Assembly (NCBI GenBank): GCA_035048815.1
Contig: JAUCBN010000043.1
Span: 935,001 to 999,000, forward strand
Reading direction: 5' to 3'
Length of the DNA: 64,000 bases
Origin: Abelmoschus esculentus
Taxonomy: Eukaryota; Streptophyta; Magnoliopsida; Malvales; Malvaceae
Shown piece after piece: positions 46,701 through 61,296 of the stretch (its first letter is position 1; each line of letters begins with the position of its first letter). The notes under the pieces are model-generated. The model was given only the letters and a program-made list of their open reading frames with translations, ran no database searches and was not told where the DNA came from. The position numbers and the translations under genes were made by a program.

Positions 46701-47435
46701 TTATTTGTATTCACTCAAGATTTATATTTCAGAATTTAAAATATGAGTATAATATTTTTTTAACAAATTTTATTTAGGAAAGGAAAAAAATTCGGTTTTA
46801 ATAAATTTTGAACTCATAATCAAAACGAAGAAAGTGTAAACAAAAAATTTTAACGAGTAAAAAAAAATTTCCCCTAAGCGTGCTTTATTTCATGCTCCCT
46901 GTATTTAAAAAAAATAATTTCTTAATTCTAATCTTATTTTTTTATATCTTAAACCCTAAACATTACACTCTAAAAATGCACTCTACCATGGGCAGCGTCA
47001 TCTATCGAAATAGATGGTCAAATGATATTAATCTATATATATAATTTATATATACATTTTTTAAAAAAAATAAATGACATTAATTTATAAATAATTGACA
47101 TCCCTTAAATATAACTCAATAAAAATGACATCCCTTAAATAATTTTTTGACTCCGCTCTTGTATTATATCCTTAAACTTTAAACCTTAAACTATAAGCCT
47201 AAATTATTAATTTAAAATAAGACATCGATAGAAACACGATTAAGATAATTTACACCCGAACTTTAACCTATTATTTTGAAGATCGTGGAAATTCCTAAGA
47301 CTTAAAAAAGGGCCGAATATTTCTATTCATTCAAACGTGTCAGTTTGTCGTCTTCAAGTAATATAAATATTTATAATTCGTTCATTAGGGTCTCCATTCC
47401 AAAACACATCTTATCAGTAGGCTTCGACTTCAGAA
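43755..47435. other. Long AT-rich intergenic region
   Basis: 3.7 kb without a supported gene. It contains a telomere-like pair (43928-43947, aaccctaaaccctaaat), further decayed CCTAAA words (46960-46990, 47165-47200), a repeated word block around 45055-45225 (cgtttaacattcgtaaa-like, four degenerate copies) and the foldback element at 45247-45607. Confidence 0.5.
45247..45607. mobile_element. Foldback MITE with about 100-bp terminal inverted repeats
   Basis: The left arm (45247-45354: aatattgtgaaaaaaatt, ttgatgttttta, attcattagaatccg) is the inverse of the right arm (45502-45607: cgaattctaatgaatcc, aaaaacatcgat, ttttttcataatatt). The interior holds two 28-nt hairpin units: 45393-45420 and 45440-45467, the latter aaagtcggagcc...ctcccgacttt. 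No ORF. A related word (tttttgtttaagatg) occurs just outside both ends (45222 and 45614) but not as an exact short target duplication. Confidence 0.7.
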
Positions 47436-49646
<2,211 letters not shown>

Positions 49647-50333
49647 TTAAGAACATTGGAATGATTTTCCATGCTAGAAAAAAATACTTTCATTTATGGT
49701 CATTTAGTTAGTATGCCATGCTTTAATCTGATGTTAGTTTAATAAGCACCCTAATACATGTTGGTAGGTATTAGTTTGATAATAAAGAACCAAATTTTAG
49801 AGTTAAGATTTGTATATTGAACCAAAATCTTTAATAAGGATTAGATTGAAAAAATTATAAAGTATTGGGGCAAAAGTATAAGTTCTGAAAATTTTAGAAA
49901 ATGGTCAATAATTTTAACATGGTCGTTGGGACTTCAGAGACCATTAACTTTAATTATCTAATAATCTAAAAAAAATTAAAATTTAAAGGATTTTATATAT
50001 TATATTATATAACTTAATTATATCTCATATTTTTTACGTAATCACCACCTTTTCACTTTCTCTGTTTAAGTACCCACCAAATGAATCTTGTTCATGGATC
50101 TTGAATTGAACTCCATGACAATAGCCCAATGAGGCTTTAACCAAAACCAAATCTCTCACTTGCTTGGTTCATGGGCTTTAACCTCACAACTCCCACAGTC
50201 ATTATCATCCTATCATGATGTCATCCATTCCCCCACCTCATCAAAATCTCCTTGTTTCTATTTCCATCTTAGGAGCTACAAACTGAGGTTCTGCCATGTA
50301 AAGAACAAAAACTACAACATAGTTAAAGGGAAA
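49647..50333. other. Intergenic and Yippee upstream region
   Basis: No separate gene. Codons upstream of the Yippee ATG stay open from about 50160 but lack homology and another ATG; they are probably 5' UTR. Confidence 0.5.
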
Positions 50334-52391
50334 ATGGGAAGGATATTTGTTGTTGAGCTTGATGGAAGGTCTTACAGGTGCAAGTTCTGTAGAACTCACT
50401 TAGCTCTCCCTGATGATATTGTTTCCAAGGTACCCCACCTTTTATTTTCTTCTCTCTAATCTCCTTTGTCTCTGTTTGGAGTTATTATCAAATAATTATT
50501 CTTTTAGTAAAAATTGGTACTTTTGGAAAATATTGGTGGAAGAATGATTAAAGTTGAGAGCTTTTGATGTGTAGATTCTATTGTGTTTAGCAAAGACAAC
50601 ACTAGGAACATGATGACTAATAGTACTACTGGTTTTATGATGGTTGTGAAATGATTATGTGTTGTTCAAATGAAGTTGGCATTTAAGGGAAGATTAAGTA
50701 GGAGAACCTCAAAGTTTACGATTTTAGAGAATTGGGAGGGGGGGGGGGGGGATGTGAAATTTCAGTAAAATTTATGCTTCTTTATAGGGCTGATTCTGAT
50801 TCAAATCTGGAACTTTGGAAAATCAACTCAATAACAAGAGTTGCACCCAAAATACCTTAACTAAGGGCCTCATCTTCTTTTAAGATGGGGAGAAATTTCG
50901 TGGTTTATGTAATCATTTTGGTACCTGGCCTAAGGACTTTGTATTCATAAGATTACCCAGCCTAATGATTTGTTTGCTTTTCCGATTAGCCTGTGGTTCA
51001 TTGTATCCATTAGTCCTTGTGTCGTCGGATGACTTTAATTAAATTCCTTAATGCATTCCCTGCACAAGGTGAACTGAAGTTTTTGATCTGCCTCCTAATG
51101 ATGCATTGCTTTCTCAGGATATTGTCTATAACTTATAAGCATTGCTTTATGCTGCATAGAATGTTAGAACTTTCCATGTTGAAAATCTTTTTTGTACTAT
51201 TTCTTCCACTCTTGCTTCGTAGGTCGTCTTTTAGGATCGAAACTCCCAAAGCCATCAGCTGAGATACCTTAGAGGTCAATCAGAACATACATACATATGT
51301 ACATACATACAATAGTGCAAGCAAGGACGTTTTGAAATAGGATTTTCCCCTAACCTGATGTACACATTACCGAGATGATTTCTACCCTTTCCAATAACTA
51401 TATTCTAGATCCTCAGTCCTGAAGACTAATCAAGATATCAATTCTGCACTCTGAAATTCATGAGATTAGCTCCGTGTATGCGGGGTTTGCGTGGTGGTGG
51501 TGGGGAGATTGTTGATGTATAGTTGCATATGCACTTAAGTTCCTCTTGACGCATGCTTCTGTTCTGAATTTGGTTTTCATCTTAAAGTTCTGGTATAAAA
51601 CAACATACACGATTGAACTCCATGCTAGATTTCTAAGTGCTAACTTCTTTTGAATTTTCTCTGTTTCCTCAGTCTTTCCATTGTCGCCGGGGGAAAGCCT
51701 ACCTCTTCAATAATGTGTAAGATCTCATAGTTTCTCCAATGAATGGTTAACTAATTCCTTTTCTAATTTTATTTTTTTATGCTGATCTCATGGTCGTTAT
51801 TCAACCTCCTAAAGAGTCTTTTAATTGTTTAGCTATTATACTTTGTGCAATACGAAGATTTTCGTATTACGCCACCACGATCTTTACAAAAGCTGTCACT
51901 TATTGTTTAGAATTTCATGCTCCAGGGTGAACATAACAGTTGGAACCTTAGAAGAGAGGATGATGCTATCTGGAATGCATACTGTAGCAGATATATTCTG
52001 CTGCTGTTGTGGACAAATTGTTGGCTGGAAATATGTAATTTCTCCTTCTCCTTCACACACTTATGTATTCGAATAATTCAAAATTGACTGCAAGACAGTA
52101 ATCACAACTGAATCTCACTAACTCTCTCGAACTTTGCTTTCGCTTTTGCATGATTATTCGATCTTTGACGTGCAGGAGGCTGCACCTGATAAGAGTCAAA
52201 AGTACAAAGAAGGAAAGTTTGTCCTCGAGAGGTAAAACCATTTTACCTTTGATTTCATCATTTCTTCATGTCCATGAAACATCATGGATGTAGGTTAATC
52301 CATTTTTTCCCATTGGTACAGGGGAAGGATCGTCGATGAAAACGACTCATCATTCGATACCCGTCCTAGTATGAGTGACGGCGATGATTAG
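50334..52391 (+). CDS. Yippee-like zinc-binding protein
   Basis: Small conserved Yippee/Mis18-fold protein of unknown molecular function; relatives act as adaptors in nuclear or ubiquitin complexes. Five exons (50334-50429, 51673-51716, 51926-52034, 52176-52231, 52322-52391) give 375 bp and 124 aa. Starts [11 protein letters not shown] with the first zinc pair CKFC, then [12 protein letters not shown] and, near residue 75, the second pair in [15 protein letters not shown], then [14 protein letters not shown]. Tail is acidic (SMSDGDD). All introns GT-AG. The first intron (1.24 kb) holds a 12-13 nt G-run near 50738 and TACA microsatellites near 51287-51310. Confidence 0.93.
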
Positions 52392-52604
52392 GATGTAATC
52401 AACTGTTTCTGAACTAGATCTACAAATGTAGTAGGTGTAATGTTCCTTGTATATATCTCAAGATTCCATAGTCCATATCCAACTTTAACCATGAAAAAGC
52501 ATGGCTCAAGAGATCTCAAAGTTCCTTTTTAGTTGGGACCATTATCTTACCAGGATAATTGATTCCTCCCACCGTTCCACCCTTCTGCTAGCCACATGTT
52601 TGTA

Positions 52605-52700
52605 ATACATACATGCATACATACATATGTATGTAGGTGAGTATATATATGTTTGTAATGTTATCTATATGTTATACAAGGTATATTATCTATATGTTTG
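52605..52700. repeat. TACA/TGTA microsatellite and TATCTATATGTTT direct repeat
   Basis: acatacatgcatacatacatatgtatgtag is nearly palindromic (52608-52638). The word tatctatatgtt then occurs at 52662 and 52687 with a tgtaatgtt neighbour. Nothing coding. Confidence 0.55.
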
Positions 52701-52722
52701 TAATGTTCCTTATACGTCCGAA

Positions 52723-52907
52723 CCAGGGACGGAGATATACAGGGGTGGGGAGGGGTAATCGCCCCCTCATCCCTGAAGATTTTTTTTTTATTTCTGTCTT
52801 TCTATTTAAATTTTTTTAAATTGATTTTTTTATGAATTTATCCTCTTACTTTTAAACATTTATCTTTTACCCCTTCAATCCTAAATTTTGGCTCCGTACT
52901 TGGTCCG
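52723..52907. mobile_element. Short inverted-ended element, possible MITE
   Basis: The left end ACCAGGGACGGAG and the right end GGCTCCGTACTTGGT are imperfect inverted repeats. The interior has the T-rich plus GGGTGGGGAGGGG-type composition of a common dicot dispersed repeat whose ends carry GGACGGAGCC. No target duplication is clear. Confidence 0.4.
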
Positions 52908-54397
52908 GACTCTTTTCCAATCTCTCTGTACTTTTTTTCTTCATCGACGTGGCTCTCTGACCGTGAACTCTCTCTGTCTCCATTCTCTCAGGTTGTCACT
53001 GATCTTTTGTTGCTTGTCAAGCAAAGATTTTTATGGAAACATTTTTATTTTTAAGTAAAAATCTAAAATTTAAATTTTTAGCTTTAAAATTCTAATTTTA
53101 AGAACTAAATCTTATATTCTAATTATAAAATTTAAAATTTAAACCTTATCATCTAAACTCTTAAAATAATTTTGCTTGTAAAAGTTTTATTTTTCACCGT
53201 TAGTATATAAGATAATAATTTTATTTATAAAAATAGTTATAAAAATAAATAAATAAATACGAGTTTGGTAAAACTTTTAAATTGATAAAAGTACTATTTA
53301 TAAATAATCTCTTCGTCTAACAAATATTGTCCCTTATTAATTTTTTAAAAGTTAAAATTTTTAAGCTTTGACTATAATCATATTAAATATTTTAAATAAT
53401 TAAATTTTATAAAATATATTTAAAATCTACTCGATTAGAGGTTTTTAAATATATTTTTATATTTTTAAGGATTAATCGACTTCGATTTTGGTACAAAATT
53501 TTATAATAAATTATTGTAATTCGGATTTATAATTTTAAGCAAGAATGATTAATCATTCTATTCTATTATATATAATATTTTTAAATTTTATGCATTATAA
53601 TATCTTATAGTTAAATGATTTTCATACCCTCCTAATTTTTTAAAAAGTTTTGGTTCTAGTAGGATGAATACGTGTGAAGTTTTATTTTTTGACCTTTTAG
53701 TTGGCTTTACACTTTTATCAAAGTCGAATAATTATTAAATTTATCAAATGATTATATTTGATATTTAATAAACAACATAAAAAATAGATACATAAACAAA
53801 CATTTTGATTAACTAATTAATCGATTATTTGATTTAATTGGTATAATATAAGATTGAGAATTGAATAATCTGAATTTATCGATTAACTAAAATATTTTTA
53901 AAGATTAATCATTTTTTATTTGTATAAATATATTATTTGAGAGTGGTCAAAATATGCACGATTCAAAAATTAAGTTATTAAGGTATATATTTTTAAAATT
54001 TTAATAACTTTATCGAATATTTTAAAAGTACGTTGATTAAAATAGATCTGCTTTAGAAGTTGGGTGACCATTATTGTAGTTTACCTTTAACTTATGGTAC
54101 GAAATACTTTAAATAAAAACGGCCTGTTGGAACCTTTAAAACGACAATCTTGTTTGATAATGTCTTGGTGCTAACGTGTTTTTATCCGCCTATTAAGGTT
54201 ATCAGGCTGAGGGCAAACTCTTTTTCCCTATAAAAAAGAACTTCCCCCCCTTGTTCTTCTAGTTCTTCAATATTTTTAATTGTATTTTCCCTTTAATTTT
54301 TCATAAGCTATCCTCTTCTCTTTAATTTCTTTTCTACTTTTTGGGGGTTTTTTCCTCTTTCAGATAAACGGTAGAGGCAGAGCAAAAAGAATCAAAG
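52908..54397. other. AT-rich intergenic and RS-gene promoter
   Basis: No ORF supported. A CT-rich stretch at about 54250-54360, with a TATAAAAAAG word at 54230, probably represents the core promoter and leader of the downstream RS-rich gene. Confidence 0.5.
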
Positions 54398-56882
54398 ATG
54401 GGAAAATCTTCTTCTTTGAAGAAAAAACGATCCAAAGATTCATCTCAGGTAATTCCTTTTCTTTCCCCTTTTAAATGTGAATAATTTTTTGTTTCTGGGT
54501 AAATTTTGGTCTTTTTTTACCTGCAATTTGTAGTTTAGTGGTTTAAAGATTTACCCTTTGTTTGGATCCCTATGAAACGTGGGAGCATGATAGAAATCAT
54601 TAGGCTCATTCTATGATATTATGGGAAAGGGAAAGTTGAGAAATTTGGACTGATACTTTTGGTATTTTCTTCCTATGAAATTTAAAACCTGATCTTTGAT
54701 TTAGTCTGTGTTTAATTTGGTGATTTAATTAGTTATAGGCTAGCACTTTCTTTTAGAAACTAAAAGTATCATTTAATGTTTGGATGGAAGTTAGGTTGAA
54801 TGTTTGATGAATTTAATTTCTCTCCCAATGTATGTATGTATGTGCATTCTACATTTTAGTCGCAAATGAGGAAAAGAAATAAGGTTAGGAGCAAGAAAAG
54901 CAAGTCCAAGAAGCTTCGACGTCGACGGGATGATTCTGTTTCTTATTCAAGTGATAGTGATTCGGCAAGTATGGTGTCTGTTTCATCCTTTAGTACCGAG
55001 GGTGATTGTAGTGGTCGGAGGTCCCGGTCTCGTAATCGAAAGGATATAAAAGGTGCAAAGAAGAGATCTAGAAGGTGGTCCTCCAGTAGTGAGGATTCTC
55101 CCATTGTAAAGAAATGTAGAGGATCGAGGAGGGGTGATACGAGGAAGAGAACCGGAAAGAGGAGGAAGTCTATGAGAGATGTGAGTGTGAGTTCAAGGAG
55201 TAGTAGGTCATTGAGTTGCTCAACTTCTCCTAGTGACAATGATGAGATTGAATATGAGAAAAGAAGGGGCAGACCAGAAAGGAAGGAGAAATACGGAAGA
55301 AAGGAGAAGGTTAAAAGAGGAAGCAAAAGGAGTAAGGGGCCATCAAGGGGTTGTTCTTGCAGTAGAGATGGTGAAGGATCTGATCATTCTATTGAGGAGA
55401 GAGTAACGGAGGATAACAACTTTAGAAGGCTGAAATCAGTTATTACTGTTGCTGAACAAGTGGATGAAAGCATCAGAGAACTGATTGCTGATGAGCCTAA
55501 AGAAGATGTATATGATTATGATGATTATCCATCCTGCAGGAGCAATGATAGTAATGATGGCTGTAGTCGTTGGGAGTTAGGGCAACATACTCATGCTGTA
55601 TCTGAGATGATAAAGCCTCCAGATGATGAGCAAGTAGAAGTTTCTAACATCAAAACGGGCAATGTTGAAGTAACTAATGTTTCAAGTGCCTCTGATGGGT
55701 TAAATGGTGATGATATTGAATCAATTTTAAGACAACGTGCACTTGAAAACTTAAAAAAGTTTCGTGGCAATCTCCAGAAAAACATTAATCCTCCAATTAC
55801 TCCGAATGATGAGAGTGTTGGTGATGTTAAAACTCCATCTTCTGTAAACACAGACTCGTTTCAGATTAAAGCCCCTAAAGCAGATGGTGGTAGAGTGATA
55901 GCAAGCCAAATTAGCCAACACATTAGACAGCCTCTGGTTAGAAGAGACTCATCCACTCTCCCCAAGTGCGATAGGAACATGACAAAGACAAATGATGACG
56001 GAAAATGTTCTGAGACTCCTGGCCGTGGTGTCCCTTCCCCATCAGCTCGGTTGATTCCCACTTGTATTTCTGGAAAAGAGGTTAGTACAGGTATTAATTC
56101 TGTTTCTAATAAGCCAAGGTTGGTTATGTCACGAACCAGACTTGAAGCACCTAATGCTTGCAATACTCAGAAACAAGAAGCTGTTACCCAAGAGCCTTCT
56201 CTGGTCAGGTTGGTAACTGAAACTAGTGTAGGTGATGGCGATTTAGAAACTGCTCAAGCCATTAAACCACCTAATGCTTGCACCATCCAAAAACTAAAAT
56301 CTCCTCAAGCTAAGTTTGTAACCGAGACTAGCATGAAGGAGAGTAATTTAAGTACTGCCCAAACTGTGAGTCCCAAAGAATGTCGTAATCTAGACAGTAA
56401 AGATAATGATACCCGTAATACTACTTGTGATAAACCATCCCCTTCGGGAAACATTAGCTCAGGTAAACAAGAAGATGAGACCAAGGATGGTTCGCAATTT
56501 CAGCAAAAGACAATGTCCGTAATGCGGGGTGGGGAAATGGTACAGGTTAGGTTTTAACCCCGGTAGTACTTGATTATTCAATCTCTTTTTTAGTTGTGGA
56601 TCATAATGTTGTTGGATCTTTTTGTCTTATTTTGTCCAGGTGAGTTACCAGGTTTATATTCCGAAGAGAGCCCCTCCTTTGGCTAGGAGACAACTCAAGC
56701 GCAGAGCCCTTACGTTTTCCGATGGATTTCGATTTAAAGGATGCAACTTTTGTGATGATCTGAGAATTGCATATAGCTATAATTTTGGCTGCTTTGTGCT
56801 ATACATATTTATACCAAATGATAATAGACCTCATGATTTGGGATTGGGATTTATCTTTAAGTGCAGCAGCCGTAGCTGTTAG
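54398..56882 (+). CDS. RS-rich nuclear protein of unknown function
   Basis: Three exons (54398-54448, 54860-56545, 56640-56882) give 659 aa. Residues 1-190 are a highly basic Arg/Ser/Lys region (KKSKSKKLRRRRDDSVSYSS, RRSRSRNRKDIKG, RSRRWSSSSEDS), the composition of SR-related splicing-speckle proteins. The middle is disordered with an acidic patch (EPKEDVYDYDDYPS) and a helical segment DIESILRQRALENLKKFRG, the one block that looks structured and conserved. The C-terminus has VYIPKRAPPLARRQLKRR. No RRM or catalytic domain. The last 55 codons (GFRFKGC...) look unlike the rest; the usual stop may lie elsewhere if the last intron is used differently. Nuclear RNA-related role is inference. Confidence 0.8.
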
Positions 56883-58935
56883 AATCAGAGAACTGATTGA
56901 TGGCAATATATTTTGGTAGCATTCCTTGTGCTTGTATTACTTTTAGACCACTTGCTTAAATTATTAGATGCACCTTTGAGGAGATGTGTACTTTTCCTTG
57001 GCACGCCGGATTTGATAATTTTAGATATGATACGAATATAATAACATAAGAAAATAATTAAAACATGATATAAATGTAATGTGAAATTACAAAGGTACAA
57101 TTTTGTAAACTGTTAATATTATACAAAGTGATTATTGTTTTAATGAATGATTAATCTTGTAATGTGATCATTTAAATTATAACCAAAATGTAAGACACAA
57201 CTTTGATCATAATGGATGAAAAAAATACACAATTTCTTACAAAGGTACAATTTTAGTTTGTTGCTCATTGAATCAAAACGCTTCGTTTTTGTTTGTATAT
57301 AAAAAATTAAAACGTCGACGTTGTAATGAAACGAGCCCGTATCCCTTTTGTTCGTAGCTCTTTCTACACACTCAAATGGGCCTTTGCATGACGGCCCACT
57401 TAGATCAATGACGTTACTTTTTACTTAATATAAGAAGTAGCCCTTAAACTTGATATTTTTTTACCATTTGGTCTAAAAGTTAGCAATCATTCTCAAAATT
57501 AGGGGTGAGCGTTGATTGAGTCAGGTTAAAATTTTTGAATTAAGTTTATTAATTTTATTTTTTTGATTAAATGTAATTTAAATTTTTTATTTGAGTCATA
57601 TTTTAGAATTGTTGTATAAATTTAATGGTAATTATTTATAATACGGTAATTTAATGGTAATATATAATATATATCAAACAGAATTGAGGAATCCAATTCG
57701 AACTTAAAAATTAATTCACTAATTACTAAAAATTTTAAGTTATTTGAATTTCTATTTTACAACTTCAAGTTTATTTGAATTTTTTTCAAATCGAGAAAAA
57801 ACATGAGTGAAATATAAATAATTAATATCCATCATATAACGAATAATAACGGGTGATAGAGGAATAAAATAAAAAAATTAAGACTATAATTAAAATATTT
57901 AAAAGCCTAATAACATAAACGATACAACATCCAACATTCAATGGTATTTGATGTAGTTTACCCTTATTTTTATATAAAATATATTTGTATTGATTATTTA
58001 TTTATAATTTTTAATACAATTTTTAATGCATTTATAAGATTGAAAGGGCCTTTATGCATTAACTCACGTGATAATGGATTCTTTATTATAAAAAAAGGTT
58101 GGGAGGACTGTTCTGCAATTTCCTTTATTTATTTTATTTAATTTTGTTCAGAGAAATCAGAAAATAGTAATTACTAATTAGTGTACTTAATAAACAAATC
58201 AAAGGATAAATTAAAGGAAAAACAAAGTGGTCCTACAAATATTTCCCCAAAGGAATCTATTTAGTTTCATCAATTATTTCATTTTTTTAATTCCAAATAT
58301 TGTTGATTGATGTATCATGGAAAGAGAAAAAATAGTTTTACCAATAATTTTTTTATTATTTTATTCTAATTAATTTAAACTGACTCGATATATACTAATT
58401 TTAGTAGGTGAAATTTTAAGTAAAAAAAAATTATATATATAACGTTTTGAATCTAAGATTAACTTAAATATAATTAAATTATTTATCACTTAAACTAATC
58501 ATTAATGTCATCGATAATCCTCTTTGATTTATATATAATTTCATTCTAATAAATAATAATCATGGTTTAATGAACAATTTAATTACAATTATCTTTCGTA
58601 TTTATCTTCCAAATTGTTTTGCTTAATAATTACAAGAGCCGAAAGTTTGATACTATGGTCTACCCAGTGTATACAGCTAAGGTTAAATGAAGACAACTTA
58701 ATCATTAAAAACAAAGTACATATGGATAATTATTTAATATTTCTTAAATTTGGAATGACGTTGGAAATTGGGCATATATTTTTTTTATTTAAGTTTTATT
58801 AGAAAACCTTTTTCAAACCTAGATAAAAGAAAAATAATATATTTTAAAGTTTAAAAAATAAATTAATAATAAGAAAAAAATATTAAATTATATTTAAAAA
58901 ATATTTAAAGATCAAATCAAAAGAAATAATATTCT
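56883..58935. other. AT-rich intergenic DNA
   Basis: No gene supported. The segment 57500-57790 begins taggggtgagcgttg and alternates tgaattt/ttcaaatt words, typical of a common dispersed plant repeat. Confidence 0.45.
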
Positions 58936-59178
58936 CTAGATCTCGTTGCGTATCTCGACCAACCCATCCATGTTCAATTTAAGACATCCCCAAGGTTGCC
59001 CCCAGTTGGTCGGATTCTTATTTTTCATCTGTGTTGAATCTGACCCAGCTAAAACTAGAGCAGGGTCTGTAACCACATCACCAACAGGGAAATTTACAGA
59101 ACACCAGATAGCAGCTTGGCAACACCAACCAACACAGATCAAAAAGTTGGACATTAACACCTTTAAACAACACATCAT
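58936..59178 (-). pseudogene. Possible RNase H-like fragment of a LINE
   Basis: The minus frame reads WGQPWGCLKLNMDGLVEIRN near its end, resembling the W..P..G..KLN.DG start of the RNase H-like domain in plant non-LTR elements. The upstream part of this frame has no match I recognise, and the segment stops at 58936. Short and degenerate; it could be chance. Confidence 0.3.
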
Positions 59179-59441
59179 TTCTCTACAGACAAACTAATGT
59201 TTCAAATTTGACTCTTAATACCGTTTTTTTGAATATTCGAGCAGTACCTCAAAAGTTCACAAATGTGAGGTGGAAAAATGGAGTCTGAGCATTCCAAAGT
59301 GTACAACATTTTGGTCAGATTATCATGGCAATTGGCAAGGGAAAAACTCAAAACAGATGATTCACAGTTTTAGAGTATTTGAAGAAAAAAAAAAGAACAG
59401 GGAAGAGACTGTTGATGGGTCATTTGGTAAAAATTTGTGGG

Positions 59442-59850
59442 AATATTGATGTTGAGAAAAAACTTTCTCAAAATATTATTTCTCTTTATTTTTTAGAATA
59501 TTGATGATTCTACGATACTTTAAAAGTTGGCACCTTTAGACTTCGACTTTAAATAGTGTAAGGATGAAGATATTATATAAAGATGCTAAAGTCGGAGCCA
59601 AAACGCTCCGTCTTCATCAAAATTATTTGAAAATATTGTTAAAAGTTAGAGTCGGAGCCAAAACGCTCCGTCTTCATCAAAATTATTTGAAAATATTGTT
59701 AAAAGTTAGAGTCGGAGCCAAAAGGCTCCGTTTTCACCCAAAGTTGGCACCTTTAGACTCCGACTTTCAAGATATTGTAGAATCATCAATATTTTAAAAA
59801 ATAAAGTAAGAGAAGTAATATTTTTAAAAAAATTCTCAATGTCAATATTT
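59442..59850. mobile_element. Foldback MITE with 60-bp internal repeats
   Basis: The left arm (59442-59526, with aatattgatgttgaga and atattgatgattctac) is the inverse of the right arm (59767-59850, with gtagaatcatcaatat and tctcaatgtcaatatt). Two 28-nt hairpin-like units, aaagttggcacc...ccgacttt type, flank the centre at 59523-59550 and 59740-59767. The same unit length and aaagt...cgacttt ends occur in the element at 45247-45607, so both belong to one family. Confidence 0.7.
59591..59737. repeat. 60-bp tandem repeat, 2.4 copies
   Basis: The unit begins gtcggagccaaaacgctccg at 59591, 59651 and 59711, exactly 60 bp apart; copies 1 and 2 are identical. Each carries a 6-bp inverted repeat CGGAGC/GCTCCG. 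The period is a multiple of 3, so an open frame (59564-59797) shows a 20-residue repeat. This is a by-product, not evidence for a gene. Confidence 0.85.
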
Positions 59851-61282
59851 CTGAAAATTCTCTAATTTTGTGGGAAATATAATTTGGGGGGTCTGATAAG
59901 TGATACGTAACAATTGGATTTCAAGGATGAATAATGTTTCTAAACAGAAATTATGTTATGTGTGATTATTGTCACGTTATTTATGATACTAACTTATTAA
60001 ATTTTTTTATTTTAATTTTTATCAAGTGAATCTTTACTAATATTTAATACAAATTAAATTAAAAAATAATTTTTATCAAACGAAGATTCTCTTGAAAAAA
60101 TAAATAAAAAATAATGAAATAAACGCATTTAATTATTAATAAAATAAATAAAAAATTAATGACATAATAAAAATGACCCATGATATAATTTTTTTTTTAA
60201 TTTCTAACTCGATGTATGATTTTATGCATCAATATTATCCTTAAATTCAAACACAATATATGATCTTAGTAAAAATATATAATATTTATTTTAAACTATT
60301 CAAATTCAATCATTTTATTTATAAAATCTATCTTATTAAAAAATTAAAAATACATATAAATAAATATAACTTTATAATCACCTTTATATCATTGAAGAGA
60401 TATTGTCCGTAAATTCAACCAAACTTTACTAAAAATGATAATGTTAGTGGTTATAGTAATATTTTAAAAGATAAATAATTAAAAAACGAAAATTTAATTC
60501 AAAATTGAAAAACCATGTTTTCCGTAGCACAATTCTTTCAATTTGTTACGCAAGTAAAAGGCGTGCCACGTCAAACACAGTCACTAAAAAGCAGAACGAT
60601 AGAATGTACATTTGACGATCATCGATTAATTAAAATAATTTTTTTATTTTATTTTTTAGATTTCAGATTAAAATTCTAGCAAAAATAAATATTTCCCGAT
60701 AAAAAGTTTATCAAGTGATTTTATTAAAAATTAAACGATGTTTATCTTAAAAGATTTTAATTTTAATCATTTTATCTATACGTCTGTAAAATATATATAT
60801 ATATTATAAAAACTTAAAAATATTTATAAATATATTCTATATTATAATATTTTTAAATTATTTTACTAAAAATGTGTTTTTTAAATAAATAATTTTGTTA
60901 AGTGAATATTTAAGATATATAAATATAAAAAATTATATAAATATATTTATATTTAAATTAAAATCTAAACTTATATTTTATAATTCTAAAATTATCTTTA
61001 AATTTTAACTTTTAATTATAAATTCTCAACCTTTAAATCTTAAACTAAAATTATTAATATTTAAATAATTTCCGTCGTGAAAACCTTTTTTCAACATAAA
61101 TGTATATAATAATTATCTGTAAATATTTAAAAGTTTAACTTTATTATTTCCAGCGGTGCGTGATTATAAAATAGCGCGTGGTGTGGAGGAAGAGAGGATG
61201 TGGCAGGGGTGTAGCGCCTCCGCAATTCGTGCTCTTTGGCTTTTTGTTTATGAGAAACGAGGCACCGACTCACTGCCGATGG
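59851..61282. other. AT-rich intergenic DNA
   Basis: No gene supported; runs of A/T-rich words with decayed CCTAAA-like motifs near 60960-61045. Confidence 0.5.
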
Positions 61283-61296
61283 CACGTGCACACGTG
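61283..61296. promoter_or_regulatory. Paired G-boxes upstream of the RSS3-like gene
   Basis: CACGTG at 61283-61288 and again at 61291-61296 (CACGTGCACACGTG), inside a GC-richer island (61190-61320). They lie about 900 bp before the RSS3-like ATG. G-box pairs are typical of ABA- and jasmonate-responsive promoters; the link to this gene is inferred. Confidence 0.45.

Noticed and set aside
50160..50333. Open frame upstream of Yippee
   Set aside because: No ATG before 50334, and the family starts at MGRIF.
54943..56163. Minus-strand frames over the RS-rich gene
   Set aside because: The S/R/K-rich sense strand gives long L/F-rich antisense frames by codon composition.
59564..59797. 77-codon frame with a 20-residue repeat
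   Set aside because: It is produced by the 60-bp minisatellite in a foldback element; no promoter, homology or codon signature.
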